Positions 42,166-51,524 are shown, counted from the stretch's first letter. The stretch is DNA of 63,151 nt from Syntrophobacteraceae bacterium (GCA_031292195.1 JARLHP010000078.1:1-63151), one strand, 5' to 3'. Notes: generated by a model from the letters alone, not told the origin. Program-made: numbers and translations.

Positions 42166-42876
42166 ATGAACAGAGTCGAATTGTCTCCACAGCAGCGTTA
42201 CCGAGACGGCGTAAGGGAGGTCCTGGTTCTCCAATACGAGCTTCACGAGGTGGGACATCATTCGGTATGCCCGGATAAACCGGTGGAACCCCTGGCCCAT
42301 GGCGTTTCGGACATTTACAAGTGCCTCCACCAGGGGGCCTTTGGTGTTGGCCACGACATAACGAACGAGGACGATTTCAGAGGCCGTCTGATCGAGGAAA
42401 TGATGAGGCCTCAAACCGTTTCCACTTCCACGGAGAAACTGCTGGAAAGCCTCTCCGCGGACGGCGCTCTTTTGAGAGTGAATCTGCGGCCCCTGCGGTT
42501 GCTCTTTTCCGGCCGGGAGGAAGAAGTATGCCGGCTTTTGGTCCAGGTTTGCCTGCAGTCGACCGCAATTGCAACACAGAGTCCGGCCGAATTTTTTTTC
42601 GCTCTCGAATCATTTCGGGATTTGAACAGATTCGGGGAGCTCAGGGCGGGGGGAATCGTGTTCTCATTTTCGGAAAAGGTGGTCGAAGCCTTCCTGCGGG
42701 AAATAAACCTGCTGGCCAAAAGCATGGGCGCCATTCCGGTGTTGAGCCACTCGCCGGCGTACAGGAAGTTCAATAACCCTTCCTACCGCGTCGTCCACCG
42801 GGAGGCCTTGAGGAAGTCGCCTTTGGCCGAACTTATACGAAACCTGCGGAAGATCGAATCAGGATATGTGCACTAA
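42166..42876 (+). CDS. Conserved uncharacterised protein linked to pafA
   Basis: 236 residues. The segment DIYKCLHQGAFGVGHDI (near 45-62) and the C-terminal HSPAYRKFNNPSYRVV (about 198-213) look like conserved motifs of a bacterial family of unknown function that I recognise only by pattern. HEVGHH near residue 27 has the HExxH spacing of zinc peptidases, but no third ligand site is evident and the flanks do not fit zincin helices. No signal peptide or membrane helix. It sits 15 bp after pafA and overlaps the radical SAM gene by 11 bp, so it belongs to the pupylation operon. Confidence 0.75.
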   Translation: MNRVELSPQQRYRDGVREVLVLQYELHEVGHHSVCPDKPVEPLAHGVSDIYKCLHQGAFGVGHDITNEDDFRGRLIEEMMRPQTVSTSTEKLLESLSADGALLRVNLRPLRLLFSGREEEVCRLLVQVCLQSTAIATQSPAEFFFALESFRDLNRFGELRAGGIVFSFSEKVVEAFLREINLLAKSMGAIPVLSHSPAYRKFNNPSYRVVHREALRKSPLAELIRNLRKIESGYVH

Positions 42877-45103
42877 AAGATACCGCGAGAGCGGAAAGAC
42901 TGAAAGCACAGAGCGAGGTGCATCCCCGGGAGCGGAGCGTGAGGGTCGAAAGGTCCACGCCATATTGCTGCAGCCTCCGCCCGGGGACCTCACAGGCCCA
43001 TACCCGGCGCTGGCCTATCTCAAGGCATCGGCCTCACGGGCCGGATTCGCCGTATCGATAAAAGACCTTGGAATCGAAGCCCTGGGCTTTCTGACAGAAA
43101 GAGGTCGAATCGATTGCCTGCTGCGAAAGGCCGGCAGTCTTCGAAAGGAACTGGAAGGCAAGTCGACTCTAAACAGCGCCGAGCTGCACCGCTACACGCT
43201 GCTGGTATCGGCGGTGGGGCTGGAGCAGAGTCCCGACCTGGTCCGCGATTCCATGGCGGTGCTGAAAAACAGGGAGAAGTTCTACGATTATCGGCGGTAC
43301 AAGAAGGCGTGCCTTCTTGTGGAGGCCTTCTACAGGCTGCTCTCGGCGGTTCATTTCCCGACGCGGGTGACCTCGTCCGAATACCCGACGGTGCGGGAAT
43401 CGGGCAGCTTTGAAAATGTCATGGCGCACTGCGCGAGGGAGGTCAATCCCTATATCGAATACTACGAAGAGGTTGTCTTCCCCTATATCGCCGCAAAAAA
43501 TCCGCGGGTCGTGGGCATATCGATGGTTTTTCCCTCTCAGTCCGTGCAGGCCCTGGTGCTGGGCAGGATGCTTAAGCAGCGGTTTCCGGAAGTTCACGTC
43601 GTCCTGGGAGGGGCGTACCTGTCGCAGTGGGTCCTCCTCATGAATGACGCCCGGCTGGCGGGGGTCTTTACCTGCGCTGATTCCGTGGTGTGCGGCGAGG
43701 GGGAAGGGCCGTTTTGCGAACTGCTGGACCGTGTTGTAAACGGCCGGGAACTCCAAAACGTATCCAACCTTATTTACCTCGATCGGCCTTCCTCCGCCAT
43801 ACGCCGATTCAGCACGCTGGTGTACGCCGATCCGGCCGATCTGCCTCCTCCGGATTACTCGGACCTCGACCTGGGGGCCTATCTCACCCCCCAACCCGTT
43901 CTTCCTTATTGCATCAGCAGGGGATGCTATTGGGGCCGGTGCGCTTTTTGCCAAAACCGCTACGGAGATCACGGTATAAGACGATATCAGGCGGTGCCGG
44001 TTGAAAAAGCCTTGGCGGAAATGTCCATGCTGGCGGACAGATACGGCTCCAACCATTTCAACTTCAGTAACGACGCCATCGATCCGGGCTACCTCAAGCG
44101 GTTCAGCCAGGCTCTTTTGGATAAAGGCCTCAAATTCATCTGGAACACCGATCTGAGGGCGGAAAAGGCCTTTACGGAAGAACTTTGCCGGCAGATGGCC
44201 CTGGCGGGTTTAAACTGCGTGGCCATCGGCTTTGAAAGCGGGTGCCAGAAGACCCTGGACGCTATGGACAAAGGCTATGAAGTTCAAACCGTGCGGCAGG
44301 TAATGAAGAACTTCTACGACGCCGGCATAGCCACCGAGGCAATGGGGATTTTCGGCTTTCCGGGAGAAACGCGAGAAGACGGCGAGTTGACCGTTCGGTT
44401 CATCGCTGAGAATGTGGACCGCATATCGTACTATGTCATCGGGCTTCTAATGGTGCTGCCCGGTTCAAAACTCTATGAGAATCCGCACCAGTACGGCATA
44501 AGTTCCATTTCACTGGAACAAAACCCCCTGAGAACCCCCGAACCCGTCTGGAGATCGGAGAGCCGCATGTCGGCTCGCTCCGTTAATTATCTCTACGAAA
44601 GGTTGAGCAGTCTTGAAGACGAGTATGCCATAAACGACTATCCCTACGTCGGGGCTTTGTCCACCAATCACGGCTTTCTCTATTTCAGGCTGGGGCCCGA
44701 CGTTCTAAAACGGCTGAGGCAGGAGGAGAAAAAGCGTCTGGGCAGATTGGGCGCAATTCTGGGAAACAGCTTGCAGGCGGGAACAGCTAAATTCAAATTG
44801 CTTGTTCCGCGTCGAAACCTGCCCTGCACCGTCTACTCCAGCCCATTTCCGGTTGAAGAGGGCCGGGCGGACCAATTGGAGCGTGAGTGGGCGGCCTCGG
44901 CGACCATGCGGGACTATCTGGTCGATCCGGTAAATATGCCCATCCCGGTGAGCCCCGGCCAGTTGAAGTTATTGCGCAGAGTCGATGGGCACAGGAATAT
45001 CAAAGCCATTCTGGCCAAGGTCCCCGAGACCGGTTCAGAACAACTGATTTCTTTTCTGCTCTACCTGGCGCACAGGGGGGTTATCGTGGCAACGGGATTG
45101 TGA
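42866..45103 (+). CDS. Cobalamin-binding radical SAM protein
   Basis: 745 residues. An N-terminal B12-binding-like Rossmann domain (residues 25-330; VVGISMVFPSQSVQALVLGRML and VVLGGAYLSQWV) precedes a radical SAM core with C354-x4-C359-x2-C362 (GCYWGRCAFC), one residue longer than the usual Cx3Cx2C. FGFPGETREDGE is the later core strand. The last 60 residues (GQLKLLRRVDGHRNIKAIL) resemble a PqqD-like or winged-helix recognition element. The class performs methylation or other radical chemistry on peptides, lipids or cofactors. It is the last gene of the pupylation cluster; its substrate is unknown. A cobalamin riboswitch follows it, not precedes it. Confidence 0.85.
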   Translation: MCTKRYRESGKTESTERGASPGAEREGRKVHAILLQPPPGDLTGPYPALAYLKASASRAGFAVSIKDLGIEALGFLTERGRIDCLLRKAGSLRKELEGKSTLNSAELHRYTLLVSAVGLEQSPDLVRDSMAVLKNREKFYDYRRYKKACLLVEAFYRLLSAVHFPTRVTSSEYPTVRESGSFENVMAHCAREVNPYIEYYEEVVFPYIAAKNPRVVGISMVFPSQSVQALVLGRMLKQRFPEVHVVLGGAYLSQWVLLMNDARLAGVFTCADSVVCGEGEGPFCELLDRVVNGRELQNVSNLIYLDRPSSAIRRFSTLVYADPADLPPPDYSDLDLGAYLTPQPVLPYCISRGCYWGRCAFCQNRYGDHGIRRYQAVPVEKALAEMSMLADRYGSNHFNFSNDAIDPGYLKRFSQALLDKGLKFIWNTDLRAEKAFTEELCRQMALAGLNCVAIGFESGCQKTLDAMDKGYEVQTVRQVMKNFYDAGIATEAMGIFGFPGETREDGELTVRFIAENVDRISYYVIGLLMVLPGSKLYENPHQYGISSISLEQNPLRTPEPVWRSESRMSARSVNYLYERLSSLEDEYAINDYPYVGALSTNHGFLYFRLGPDVLKRLRQEEKKRLGRLGAILGNSLQAGTAKFKLLVPRRNLPCTVYSSPFPVEEGRADQLEREWAASATMRDYLVDPVNMPIPVSPGQLKLLRRVDGHRNIKAILAKVPETGSEQLISFLLYLAHRGVIVATGL

Positions 45104-45154
45104 AATGATCTTTTGCGCCTCGATGAAAGTGATTTGTCCCAATATGGTTTCTGC

Positions 45155-45183
45155 TTGACACCCGTTTGAAAGCCCCCTATTGA
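45155..45183 (+). promoter_or_regulatory. Sigma-70-type promoter of the riboswitch transcript
   Basis: TTGACA (45155-45160), 17-bp spacer, TATTGA (45178-45183), placed just before the riboswitch start. Confidence 0.6.
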
Positions 45184-45199
45184 ATGGAGTACAATTTCA

Positions 45200-45361
45200 G
45201 CATCAGGTACACGACCAGTTTAATAGGGAATCCCGTGAAATTCGGGAGCGGTCCCGCCGCTGTAAACGGGGACGAAATCCGATTTAGCCACTTTTTCGCC
45301 TGGCGAGAAGGGAAGGTTCGGAGAGTAGGACGATCCGTGAGCCAGAAGACCTGCCTGATGC
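45200..45361 (+). promoter_or_regulatory. Cobalamin (adenosylcobalamin) riboswitch
   Basis: Closing stem GCATCAGG/CCTGATGC at 45200-45207 and 45354-45361. Conserved core words are present: GGGAATCCCGTGAAATTCGGG, GCGGTCCCGCCGCTGTAAACG and the B12-box element GAGCCAGAAGACCTGCC. It is complete and on the plus strand, yet no recognisable cobalamin transport or synthesis gene follows. Confidence 0.92.
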
Positions 45362-45427
45362 CGTTGGGCGTACCCGTACGTGGAAATATCGGGCAGCCAC
45401 CATAAGGACCAAGTGAACCAGGGTGCG

Positions 45428-45462
45428 ATCCTTAGGGCTATTTAGCTCTAGGGATTTTTTTT
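45428..45462 (+). terminator. Intrinsic terminator of the riboswitch
   Basis: ATCCTTAGGGCTA pairs with TAGCTCTAGGGAT (45428-45455), followed by a run of eight T. This is the expected expression platform: premature termination when cobalamin is bound. Confidence 0.88.
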
Positions 45463-45548
45463 GGTCAAAAGGATGGCTCTCGACCTGATCGCTTCGACGC
45501 TGCGGCGTCAATGTACTCGGCTGCAAACACTCAAAAGAGGGAGATGTG

Positions 45549-45614
45549 ATGGAGAAGGGCATGATCCTGTACGTTACCGAAGGAGAATCACGAGATGTTT
45601 ACTATTCGAAGTAG
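45549..45614 (+). CDS. Short reading frame after the cobalamin riboswitch
   Basis: A 21-residue frame (MEKGMILYVTEGESRDVYYSK) with a good GGGAG ribosome binding site 5 nt before the ATG. It is the only credible start downstream of the terminator. It may be a real micro-peptide, a leader, or the stump of a gene lost downstream. I do not recognise the sequence. Confidence 0.4.
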   Translation: MEKGMILYVTEGESRDVYYSK

Positions 45615-46010
45615 AAAATTCCACCAGCATTTGGTTGCCAGGCCAAGGGGCGCTGCTCTCTCTTTTCCCCGACCCCTTACCAAAAATGGGAGTCGGGAAT
45701 GGTCTAAAGACCTGAAGCTGCTTCAAACCAAAAAAAGGTAATCACCGGAGCGGGCAAGAGGGAACCGGGCCTCGCGGGCCAGGTTCCCGGCCGCGAAGAG
45801 GGGAGGAGCAAACCGTGTTCGACCTGCGAATGCGCCGCTTAAACTGTCGTTTTCCCCTGTGTGTGGCCCCTCTTTTGCGCCATGTCTTTTGCGTTGACAG
45901 CCTCTGGTCCCCATGCTATGGCACCGCTATGGGCTTATCGCCAAAAACAGATGGTTGGCGCGTCTAAAAGGTAGCCATAACCGTTTCGTCGGCGCGATGG
46001 AGGATAATCC
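45615..46010. other. Gene-free stretch after the riboswitch
   Basis: Contains two hairpins, CCCGAC/GTCGGG (45669-45698) and GGGAACC/GGTTCCC (45750-45770), but no gene. An orphan riboswitch with decayed downstream DNA is the simplest reading. Confidence 0.5.
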
Positions 46011-46403
46011 ATGCGGATGCCCGTGACCGCGGAGGACATTCTGGTAGGAATATTCTACCATCTCAAGCTGGACCAGCGTGATAAGGTGACCGCCGACAGG
46101 GAGACCCTGCATCGGGTTTTTTACCGAGTGCGGGAAAGACATCCCGGGGTGATGGCCCTGTTCTCCTTTAGAGATCGCGAGCTTTTCCCCGAGAGTTCTC
46201 AATTGGACCAGGCGTTGTCCAACCTGGACGCTGCGGGCCTGATTTCCCGCCGCAGCCCGGCGCCGCGGTATTACCGGTTCGAAGACCCACTGGTGAGCTG
46301 TTACAAAAAGTTCTCCAAAGATCTCTTGAGAGATGCCGGAATAGACGAGGACGAAATAGACGCGGTAGCCCAAGAGATTGACTGCCTCACCACCGGGAAT
46401 TGA
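46011..46403 (+). CDS. Hypothetical protein, possible winged-helix
   Basis: 130 residues, GGAGG 8 nt before the ATG. The sequence TAEDILVGIFYHLKLDQRDKVTADRETLHRVFYRVRER and LDQALSNLDAAGLISRRSPAPRYYRF is compatible with a small helix-turn-helix/winged fold. It overlaps the region of the HD-domain gene start by a few bases and may regulate or partner it. No family recognised. Confidence 0.65.
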   Translation: MRMPVTAEDILVGIFYHLKLDQRDKVTADRETLHRVFYRVRERHPGVMALFSFRDRELFPESSQLDQALSNLDAAGLISRRSPAPRYYRFEDPLVSCYKKFSKDLLRDAGIDEDEIDAVAQEIDCLTTGN

Positions 46404-46405
46404 TA

Positions 46406-47971
46406 ATGGCCTCCGCTCCATCCTCCGATCTCCTGGAAGGCTTCCACAAGGGCATAGGTGAATTCGCGGAAGAATTCGTGGCCAACCCCCGGTATCGGGG
46501 ACAGTTCCCAAAAGAGCCCAAGATTATCCACGATCCCCTCTGGGGAACGATCAAACTTGAGCCGTGGGAAGTCGCCCTGCTCGACCTGCCCCTGTTTCAA
46601 AGACTTCGCCAAATTCATCAGACTTCCCTTGTTTTCTATGTTTTTCCGGGATGCAACCACAGCAGATTCGAACATACCCTGGGCGTCATGCAACAGACCC
46701 GAAGGCTGATCGACGCCGTAAATGCACACTACCCCGCCGACAGGCCCAAGTTTGAATTCAAAACCGTACGAAACCTGAGACTTGCCGCCCTTTTCCACGA
46801 TTGCGGACATTCCTGCTTCAGCCATATCACCGAGGAACTCTACGGGGCGTGTTCGGACATGGTCGCCTTTTGGGAAACCGGTGAACTGGCCAGAGCCCAT
46901 CCCCACGAAACCTTCAGTTCGTTGATTTTGAGGTCCGCGCCGGTCAAGGAACTCATCGAGGAAATTGAAAAAGAATACGACATCGAACTCGACATCGAAA
47001 AGGCCGCCAACTGGATACTCGGGAAGCCTTCCGAACGGTCCGGAAAAAAGATGCACTTCGAGACGCAGGTGATCAACGGGCCTTTCGATGCCGATAAGCT
47101 CGATTACATTTTCAGGGATGCCCATTATAGCGGGCTTCCGGTCGGGCTGGACCTAGACCGGCTCTGGGCCTCCTGCAAAGTGAACGAAGCGGAAAATGGC
47201 GATGAGGTCCTGACGCTTCATCAGGCCGGCGTTACGCCCCTGGAACAGATTTTGTTCAGTAAAATAAACCTTTTTGCTATCGTTTATCACCATCCCAAGG
47301 TCAGGGCCGCCGAAAAAATGTTTCAGTCTATCATCGAAAGCGCCAAAAGCGACCCTGAAAGAGTCTGTTTCAATGTTTCCGATCGTCGCTTGGATCTCAA
47401 TCGCGCCACGGATTATCTGTGGCTGACCGATGAGGTGTTTTTCTCCGAGGCCTTGCGACGCAAAAAAGAAGACCCTTTCCACAAGATGCTGCACGATATC
47501 AGGTATCGTCGATTCTTCGTGAGGGCCTTGACCATCAGCAATGATACTGTTGCCGCTGAGCGCCATGAGGAATTCATGCAGTTGCGCAAGCTCAATCAGC
47601 CGGGGGCATCGACTTACAGGGCGAAGCGGACTCTGGCCAAAGAGATCTTGGCGGCGGCCGGGCTGGAAAACGAAATCGGCGTCGGGGATATCTGGATTGA
47701 TCTGCCCTCGGATCCCTCCTTCGGGGAAGCGGACAGAACTTTGGTGCGTACGGCCGCTGGGACTTTGCGCAAAGCGAGCGATCTATTCCCTCTCCATTAC
47801 TGGAGCGACCTTTTTCAGAAACACAAGTGGAGAGGCCATGTTTTCTGCCCCCGGGAGCATCAGCAGAAAGTCCATGAAGCCGCGCTGGAAGTCTTTCAAA
47901 GTTATGGTCTCAAATTCAGGAAGGCGGCGGGCGAGACTTCCCACGTGCCAGACCCCAAATCCACGGTGTAA
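46406..47971 (+). CDS. HD-domain phosphohydrolase (dGTPase-like)
   Basis: 521 residues. The HD metal site is visible: His in SRFEHTLGV near 91, HD in FHDCGHSCFSH near 131, and a later Asp in DADKLDYIFRDAHYSG near 228-241. This pattern fits the HD hydrolases related to dGTPases and SAMHD1. The frame starts at the ATG at 46406; a TTG at 46400 is possible. It should hydrolyse a nucleotide or phosphate ester in the cytoplasm. The C-terminal 200 residues carry no motif I can name. Confidence 0.84.
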   Translation: MASAPSSDLLEGFHKGIGEFAEEFVANPRYRGQFPKEPKIIHDPLWGTIKLEPWEVALLDLPLFQRLRQIHQTSLVFYVFPGCNHSRFEHTLGVMQQTRRLIDAVNAHYPADRPKFEFKTVRNLRLAALFHDCGHSCFSHITEELYGACSDMVAFWETGELARAHPHETFSSLILRSAPVKELIEEIEKEYDIELDIEKAANWILGKPSERSGKKMHFETQVINGPFDADKLDYIFRDAHYSGLPVGLDLDRLWASCKVNEAENGDEVLTLHQAGVTPLEQILFSKINLFAIVYHHPKVRAAEKMFQSIIESAKSDPERVCFNVSDRRLDLNRATDYLWLTDEVFFSEALRRKKEDPFHKMLHDIRYRRFFVRALTISNDTVAAERHEEFMQLRKLNQPGASTYRAKRTLAKEILAAAGLENEIGVGDIWIDLPSDPSFGEADRTLVRTAAGTLRKASDLFPLHYWSDLFQKHKWRGHVFCPREHQQKVHEAALEVFQSYGLKFRKAAGETSHVPDPKSTV

Positions 47972-48192
47972 GTCCTTACTGATTTTTCTTTCCCGCAGCT
48001 CCCCGGAAGCATGATTAAAATAGGCGGAGCTGGTCAGGTTGCCGCTTTTTCGCTCCAGGTGAGGCGATTGGCCATTTTAAAGTCTGGAAGGGTTTTAAAA
48101 ATATTGGTAAAGGTCGGGTTGCGTACGTCGTTTTGGTTGGCTTAAATGAAAGAGATTCACCCAGTTGTGGTGTTTGGACGAATCGGTAAAAG

Positions 48193-49164
48193 ATGAAAAA
48201 AGTTCTAAAAAGAGCACTTCTGCTTTGGGTAATCGGAACCGCCCTGGGCGGTTTTTTTTCGACCGGTATCGTAAATGGCGCCGATATCGACTACACTCTT
48301 TATTCCCAACTTTTGAGATTTCACACTGACGGCAAGGTCGTCGAGGTGGATGGCGTGCCCTGCTTGAAAATAATTCTAAAAAAAGGGCAGTCGATCAGCT
48401 ATTTTTGCCGTTTTGTGCCCTATTTCGATCGTGACTTCAAGTTCTACCGCCAGCGAATCGCCCTCATAAACCGGTTGGAGTTCATGGCGGTGGTGGGCGC
48501 GACAGATAACCTGAGCACAAACGAAGCCTCCATCTATGTCCCGCTCGATTTCTCCATACGGCCGCAGATTCTTCCCGAACGGCTGAAAAACATTTCCACG
48601 CTGCCCAAATTCATCCTGATCAACCTCGACAAGCAGTGCCTGGGGCTCTATGAGAACGGCATTTTGACCCGGCAGTTCCCGATTGCCTCCGGGACCAAGG
48701 GAACTCCCGCCAGAAAGTTTGTCATAATGTCCAAGGAAAAGGACCATTTTTCAAAGGAATACGACAATGCCTGGATGCCCTATGCATTGAGACTCTTTGC
48801 AGGCTACTACCTCCACGCCGGTATTCTTCCGGGTTATGCGGCCTCTCACGGATGCATCCGCCTGATATTTGAAAACGCCGTCGCCGTGTACAATTGGGCA
48901 CAGGTTGGAACGCCCGGCGAGATAATCAATGGGGGCTCGAAGAAAAAAGAGGAGCAGCCACCACAAGAGATCCAACCACAGCAGGAGGAGCAGCCACCTC
49001 AGGAGCCACAGCAGGAAATGCAGCCACCACAAGAGATGCAGCCACCACAAGAGGAGCAACCACCACAGGAGGTAAAGCCGGAATCAGAGCCGGATCAAGA
49101 GAAAATACCGCCTGCCCATGGTAGGGGCCACTCAGACCGGGAGCTTTTCGACCCTGACTTTTAG
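48193..49164 (+). CDS. L,D-transpeptidase (YkuD) with Pro/Gln/Glu-rich tail
   Basis: 323 residues. Signal peptide (1-29), an N-terminal LysM-like or linker part, then the YkuD domain (about 130-240) with H203 in YLHAGILPG and the catalytic SHGCIRL (H219, C221). It crosslinks peptidoglycan or attaches proteins to it in the periplasm. From residue 250 the protein becomes an imperfect repeat of PPQE-type units (EEQPPQEI, QPPQEM, EEQPPQEV) of about 55 residues, likely an extended spacer, ending in a short charged tail. The repetitive DNA there is prone to length change. Confidence 0.88.
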   Translation: MKKVLKRALLLWVIGTALGGFFSTGIVNGADIDYTLYSQLLRFHTDGKVVEVDGVPCLKIILKKGQSISYFCRFVPYFDRDFKFYRQRIALINRLEFMAVVGATDNLSTNEASIYVPLDFSIRPQILPERLKNISTLPKFILINLDKQCLGLYENGILTRQFPIASGTKGTPARKFVIMSKEKDHFSKEYDNAWMPYALRLFAGYYLHAGILPGYAASHGCIRLIFENAVAVYNWAQVGTPGEIINGGSKKKEEQPPQEIQPQQEEQPPQEPQQEMQPPQEMQPPQEEQPPQEVKPESEPDQEKIPPAHGRGHSDRELFDPDF

Positions 49165-49413
49165 AGTCAAAAGCCCTCCTGCCCGCATGAAAAACTGAAG
49201 GAGCGGCTTCCCCTCCGGTAAAAGTCTGCCGATCCTCAGACAATTGACTAGGCGGCGCGTTTATGAAAAGCGTCCACCTGCTTTTCGGCTTCATCACTTT
49301 CCGAATCTTCTCCCCATGGACATCGTTATTCCCGGACATTATTAATGAATAATTAATTGGATCTGGGGCGCATCGCGGCATCCAGTCGCCGCCCACCGCC
49401 TTATGGAGGAAAA

Positions 49414-49875
49414 ATGGAAACTGACCCGAGCCGTGACGATCATTTCAGGGAAAAGATCATGGAAATGCTGTCCGGCGCCCATTCCTCTATGGGAGTCGAA
49501 TTCAAAAGCATGGTTTTTGCCGAAGTGCAAAATTATTCGAGGGAGCTTCAGGAAATCGAACACGCCTCGGATCTGTTCTTCAGGCTTTGTGAACTGATTG
49601 TCGATTGTCAATCCTTGAGCGTACCCGATGATTCATTCAAAATAATCGTCGCCTGCCTTCTCTGTCAGCCCGAAGATGCGATGAACTGCCCCAATGAGGA
49701 AGTGAGGGAACTGATCGGGATGACCATCCCCAGTTTCGAAGCGGCGCAGGACCATTTGAAAAACAGGCAGTGTATCGTTTCAGCCTTGAATAGAGAAAAG
49801 ACCGGTCGAAAGGGAAGCATCATGGCCGGTAAGAAGAATTTTTCCAGGGGCGAAAAATCCGAGGTTCTGGGGTGA
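49414..49875 (+). CDS. Hypothetical protein
   Basis: 153 residues from the ATG at 49414 (GGAGG upstream). Acidic, mainly helical, with a few cysteines (FFRLCELIVDCQSL, ACLLCQ, AMNCP) and a basic C-terminal tail. No family recognised. A strong inverted repeat follows, marking the end of the transcript. Confidence 0.6.
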   Translation: METDPSRDDHFREKIMEMLSGAHSSMGVEFKSMVFAEVQNYSRELQEIEHASDLFFRLCELIVDCQSLSVPDDSFKIIVACLLCQPEDAMNCPNEEVRELIGMTIPSFEAAQDHLKNRQCIVSALNREKTGRKGSIMAGKKNFSRGEKSEVLG

Positions 49876-49893
49876 GGCGCCCCTAGAAAATTG

Positions 49894-49928
49894 CAGGAGG
49901 GATGAATTTTGACCATTCATCCCTCCTG
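49894..49928. terminator. Bidirectional hairpin terminator
   Basis: A perfect 14-bp inverted repeat (CAGGAGGGATGAAT, 7-nt loop, ATTCATCCCTCCTG) between convergent genes at 49875 and 49971. Confidence 0.75.
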
Positions 49929-49970
49929 TCTGCGCCTCGCTCGAGGCTTTCGAAAATCTTTATCTTTCGG

Positions 49971-51524
49971 TTATTGCGGAATATTGCCGTGCTTTTTCGG
50001 CGGAAGCGCCTGGCGCTTGTTGCCGATCACCCGGAATGCGTCGATCAACCGCACCCTGGTTTCGGAGGGCATTATCACGCCGTCGATGTAGCCTCTGGAT
50101 GCCGCGATGTAAGGGTTGTAGAGTTCCTTACGGTAGTTGTCGATCACTTCCTTGCGCCTGGCGACCGGGTCCGCGCTTTCCTGGATCTCGCGGCGAAAGA
50201 TGACGTTTGCCGCCCCTTCGGCGCCCATGACCGCTATTTCGGCCGTGGGCCAGGCGAAGTTGAAATCGGCCCGCAGATCGCTCGAGCACATGGCCAGGTA
50301 AGATCCACCGTAGTCCTTGCGGGTGGTCAGGGTGATCTTGGGTACGGTGGCCTCGGAGTAGCACCAGAGCAGTTTGGCGCCGTGCCGGATAATTCCGCCC
50401 CATTCCTGCTGCCTGCCCGGCAGATATCCCGGGACGTCGGCAATGGTCAGGATCGGCACGTTGAAGCAATCGCAGGTGCGAATGAAGCGTGAGGCTTTAT
50501 CCGAGGAGTCGATGTCCAGGCATCCGGCCAGCACCTGGGGCTGGTTTGCGATAATGCCTATGGTTTTTCCGTCCAGCCGGGCGTAGCCGACAATGATATT
50601 TTGGGCGAAATAGCTGTGGACTTCCAGGAAATCGCCGTTGTCGACTATCGAGCGGATGACGCCTTTCATGTCGTAGGGGCCCATGGTGGCGTCGGGGATG
50701 ATGGTGTCCAGTTCCGGGCACAACCTGTTCGGATCATCACCGGTATCGACACAGGGAGGATCGTCCATGTTGTTTTCCGGCAGAAAGGAGAGCAGCCGCT
50801 TTATCTGGTCGATGCAGTCCGCATCGCTTTCCGCCGCGAACTGGGCCACGCCGCTCTTGCTGTTGTGAGTCATGGCCCCGCCCAGTTCCTCCTGGGTGAC
50901 TACCTCGCCCAGAACCGACTTGATGACGTCCGGGCCGGTGATGAACATCAACCCGGTCCCTTTGACCATATAGACGAAGTCGGTCATAGCGGGCGAATAT
51001 ACCGCGCCGCCGGCGCAGGGACCCATAATGGCCGAGATCTGGGGAACGACCCCCGAAGCGGTGGCGTTGCGGTAGAAGATCTGGCCGTAGCCGGAAAGCG
51101 CATCTACCCCTTCCTGGATTCGTGCTCCGCCCGAATCGCAAAAACCGACGATCGGCTTGCCGCTCCGCAGGGACAGATCCATGACCTTGCAGATTTTCTT
51201 GGCATGCATTTCGCCGAGGCTACCGGCCCGGGAGGTGAAATCCTGGGCAAAGGCGAAAACCTGCCGTCCATTGACATTACCAAAACCGGTCACAACCCCG
51301 TCCGCGGGAATTTCGACTTTATCGATTCCAAAAAGAGTGCCCCGGTGTTTCATAAACATATCGAGTTCACGGAAGCTGCCGGGGTCGAAGAAATGATTCA
51401 GGCGCTCCCGGGCGGTCATCTTACCGCGTTCGAGTTGCTGGGCAACCGCCTTGGCGCCGCCCATTCCGACAACTTTGGCCTCCCTATCGCGAAGCTCTTT
51501 CAGTTTATCCGCCACTACTCCCAT
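49971..51524 (-). CDS. Acyl-CoA carboxylase carboxyltransferase subunit (PccB/MmdA-like)
   Basis: 517 residues from the ATG at 51524; the ATG nine bases upstream is too close to GGAGG. Crotonase-fold carboxyltransferase: MTARERLNHFFDPGSF near 35, GGARIQEGVDALSGYGQIF, MGPCAGGAVYSPAMTDF, and the C-terminal GIIRHGAKLLWCYSEATVPKIT with the KDYGGSYLAMCS loop. Such subunits transfer CO2 between biotin and propionyl- or methylmalonyl-CoA. No biotin carboxylase or carrier gene adjoins it; the stand-alone lipoyl-like domain at 29774 is distant. Whether it works as a carboxylase or a decarboxylase in propionate metabolism is open. Confidence 0.9.
   Translation of the reverse strand: MGVVADKLKELRDREAKVVGMGGAKAVAQQLERGKMTARERLNHFFDPGSFRELDMFMKHRGTLFGIDKVEIPADGVVTGFGNVNGRQVFAFAQDFTSRAGSLGEMHAKKICKVMDLSLRSGKPIVGFCDSGGARIQEGVDALSGYGQIFYRNATASGVVPQISAIMGPCAGGAVYSPAMTDFVYMVKGTGLMFITGPDVIKSVLGEVVTQEELGGAMTHNSKSGVAQFAAESDADCIDQIKRLLSFLPENNMDDPPCVDTGDDPNRLCPELDTIIPDATMGPYDMKGVIRSIVDNGDFLEVHSYFAQNIIVGYARLDGKTIGIIANQPQVLAGCLDIDSSDKASRFIRTCDCFNVPILTIADVPGYLPGRQQEWGGIIRHGAKLLWCYSEATVPKITLTTRKDYGGSYLAMCSSDLRADFNFAWPTAEIAVMGAEGAANVIFRREIQESADPVARRKEVIDNYRKELYNPYIAASRGYIDGVIMPSETRVRLIDAFRVIGNKRQALPPKKHGNIPQ

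Noticed and set aside
42240-42275. HEVGHH in the protein after pafA as a zinc metalloprotease replacing the proteasome
   Set aside because: Only the five-residue spacing fits; the flanking residues do not look like a zincin helix, no third ligand is evident, and the conserved-looking motifs lie elsewhere in the protein.
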